A stretch of 64,000 nucleotides of DNA from Nocardiopsis sp. JB363. Its GTDB lineage: Bacteria; Actinomycetota; Actinomycetes; Streptosporangiales; Streptosporangiaceae. Position 1 is the first letter of the stretch. The number at the start of each line of letters is the position of its first letter. Below are positions 62,763 to 64,000 of the stretch, piece by piece. The stretch is taken from the NCBI RefSeq assembly GCF_900143625.1, contig NZ_FRFF01000122.1, forward strand, positions 1 through 64,000, read 5' to 3'. Position numbers and translations under genes: made by a program. Below the pieces are notes generated by a model that worked only from the letters and a program-made list of their open reading frames with translations, searched no databases and was not told the DNA's origin.

Positions 62763-63539
62763 ATGGACGAATTTCAGGCCTATCGCGACGCGGCACGCGC
62801 GGACGGCGTACCCGAGCACATCATCGACCTGGGGTTGAGCTTCGCCCGCCCTCGCATCGAGTTGAGCGCCGAGAGCGAAGGTGGCGGGAACCTCGCGGGA
62901 ACCTACGGAGGCCACCCTCGGCTTCCCCCCGACATCGACTGGGACGGCTATCCGCACTTCTTCGCCTCGCTCGACTGCGCGGCCCTACCTCAGGACGTAC
63001 TCGACTTCCCCCTGCCCCGAGACGGGGAGCTGTTGTTCTTCGCCGACAAACATGACGGTGAAGACAACAGCGAAGGCCGCGTGATCCATGTGCCGGCAGG
63101 TACCGCCACTGTCGAGCGGTTTTTCCAGTATGACGAAGAAGAGTACGATCCGTCTCCCTATACGGAGCCGCACCCCATATACGCACGGCGATTCTGGGAC
63201 ATGCCGACGAGCTACGACGAAGTGGTCATCGCCGCCGACCCGGAAAGGAGCCGGCTGTACAGAGAACACGATCTGGATGATTACCAGCAGGGTCATGAGG
63301 TGTGGAGATACGACCTCACTCTGGGTGGACACGCCTTTTCTCCTCAGGACCCGCCCCTCCCCAACACTCCACCGGACGAGAAGGGTGAAGAGTGGCTCCT
63401 CCTGGCCCAGGCCCAGCACCAGCTGGGTTACTTCCCCGAATTCACCACGGTCCACTTCTGGTTCATTCGACGTTCCGACCTGGAAGAGGGTGATTTCGCA
63501 AACGTCAAGGTGGAAACCTTTTCCTCTCCCCCGCCCTGA
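62763..63539 (+). CDS. DUF1963 (YwqG-like) protein
   Basis: 258 residues from ATG 62763, 44 bp after hipA; CAGGAT ends seven bases before the start, so a leaderless transcript is possible. DUF1963 marks include GGHPRLPPDIDWDGYPHFFASLDCAALP (in two pieces), GELLFFADKHDG, LGGHAFSPQDPP and HQLGYFPEF. Most are acidic cytoplasmic proteins of unknown role. The base composition is somewhat lower in GC than in neighbours, as is that of hipA, perhaps indicating common acquisition. Confidence 0.85.
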   Translation: MDEFQAYRDAARADGVPEHIIDLGLSFARPRIELSAESEGGGNLAGTYGGHPRLPPDIDWDGYPHFFASLDCAALPQDVLDFPLPRDGELLFFADKHDGEDNSEGRVIHVPAGTATVERFFQYDEEEYDPSPYTEPHPIYARRFWDMPTSYDEVVIAADPERSRLYREHDLDDYQQGHEVWRYDLTLGGHAFSPQDPPLPNTPPDEKGEEWLLLAQAQHQLGYFPEFTTVHFWFIRRSDLEEGDFANVKVETFSSPPP

Positions 63540-63572
63540 CGAGCACGCGTGACCGGAAGGTGCCGGCTCGGA

Positions 63573-64000
63573 TCAGCCGAGTGTTCCGGTGAGGCGGCGG
63601 TGGAAGTGGGTCGAGTTCTCGTCCAGGCCGGTGAAGCGCACGTCGACGCCTCGGTCGGCGTACTTGGTCTGCACCGAGTCGAGGGCGGCGACCGTCGAGG
63701 CGTCCCAGATCTGCGCCGCCGAGAAGTCGACGGTGACCGACTCCGGGTCCTCCGCGTAGGAGAACTGCTCGACCAGATCATTGCTGCTGCCGAAGAACAG
63801 GGGGCCGCGCACGGTGTAGACGACCGACTCCGTCTCCGCGACGCGCTCGACGGTGACCACGTGCGCGACCCGGCGAGCGAACAGCACCATCGCGAGCAGT
63901 ACGCCCACGCCGACACCGATGGCGAGGTTGTCCGTCGCGACCACGACCGCGACGGTGACGAGCATGACACTCGTCTCCGAGCGCGGCATCCGCTTGAGCG
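63573..64000 (-). CDS. SulP anion transporter, C-terminal part with STAS domain (cut by window edge)
   Basis: The frame continues leftward from beyond 64000; the first ATG seen (63989) is internal, being preceded in frame by codons for L-K-R. The segment LKRMPRSETSVMLVTVAVV, then DNLAIGVGVGVLLAMVLFARR, matches the last membrane helices of SulP sulphate/bicarbonate/anion transporters. The cytoplasmic STAS domain follows (VYTVRGPLFFGSSND, VTVDFSAAQIWDASTVAALD). It is convergent with the DUF1963 gene. The transported anion cannot be told from this part. Confidence 0.88.
   Translation of the reverse strand, partial: LKRMPRSETSVMLVTVAVVVATDNLAIGVGVGVLLAMVLFARRVAHVVTVERVAETESVVYTVRGPLFFGSSNDLVEQFSYAEDPESVTVDFSAAQIWDASTVAALDSVQTKYADRGVDVRFTGLDENSTHFHRRLTGTLG

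Noticed and set aside
1..64000. tRNA, rRNA, insertion sequences, phage genes, attachment sites
   Set aside because: None was recognised on either strand; no cloverleaf, transposase motif or flanking terminal repeats was seen by eye.

Overview
This 64 kb window is from a high-GC actinobacterium. The base composition, GTG/TTG start codons, desferrioxamine genes, two Methyltransf_19 (DUF574) SAM-dependent methyltransferases and a form I CO dehydrogenase operon would fit Nocardiopsis or a related Streptosporangiales/Streptomycetales genus. The genus is an inference; no rRNA is present to settle it. The region is chromosomal in character: no insertion sequence, phage gene, CRISPR array, tRNA or rRNA was seen.

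Layout. 1-2.4 kb: the C-terminus of an RsbW-like ATP-binding protein, two small unknown genes and a tandem universal stress protein. 2.6-7.9 kb: desABCD, a complete desferrioxamine (NIS siderophore) operon behind an iron box. 8-17.6 kb: single-gene metabolic functions and their regulators (ArsR/OYE pair, PEP-utilising kinase-like enzyme, SDR/TetR pair, esterase, methyltransferase, Baeyer-Villiger monooxygenase). 17.8-25.2 kb: pyruvate carboxylase, a second methyltransferase, PIG-L deacetylase, sirtuin, FAD monooxygenase. 25.2-29.4 kb: LacI repressor and a CUT1 sugar importer lacking its own ATPase. 29.5-38.8 kb: a two-gene ABC exporter, a cyclase/ThDP-enzyme operon, a LysE/LysG pair and a second SDR/TetR pair. 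38.8-47.1 kb: LacI repressor, secreted GH2 enzyme with an arabinofuranose-binding (AbfB/CBM42) module, and a four-gene YtfQRT-YjfF-type furanose importer. 47-53.2 kb: FHA/HTH protein, F420 enzyme, acyl-CoA ligase, acyl-CoA dehydrogenase, small membrane protein, methyltransferase. 53.4-61 kb: an eight-gene CO dehydrogenase operon (coxM-S-L and accessory genes). 61-64 kb: hipBA with clear operators, a DUF1963 protein, and the end of a SulP transporter.

How the genes work together. The three strongest systems are (i) siderophore synthesis under iron control; (ii) a furanoside capture-and-uptake locus in which the extracellular GH2/CBM42 enzyme probably releases arabinofuranose or galactofuranose for the two-permease importer; and (iii) aerobic CO oxidation. 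In the cox operon, the catalytic subunit carries the form I signature AYACSFR, the XdhC-like maturation protein ends in a cysteine-rich YHS-like module, and the membrane-tethered CoxG carries four tandem HMSGG units plus a degenerate fifth. These His/Met repeats look like a copper-binding linker and are the most unusual feature here, because form I CODH needs a Cu-S-Mo active site. Two convergent gene pairs share a single CTAG as both stop codons, and three genes look leaderless, with a TANNNT box exactly six bases before the start codon.
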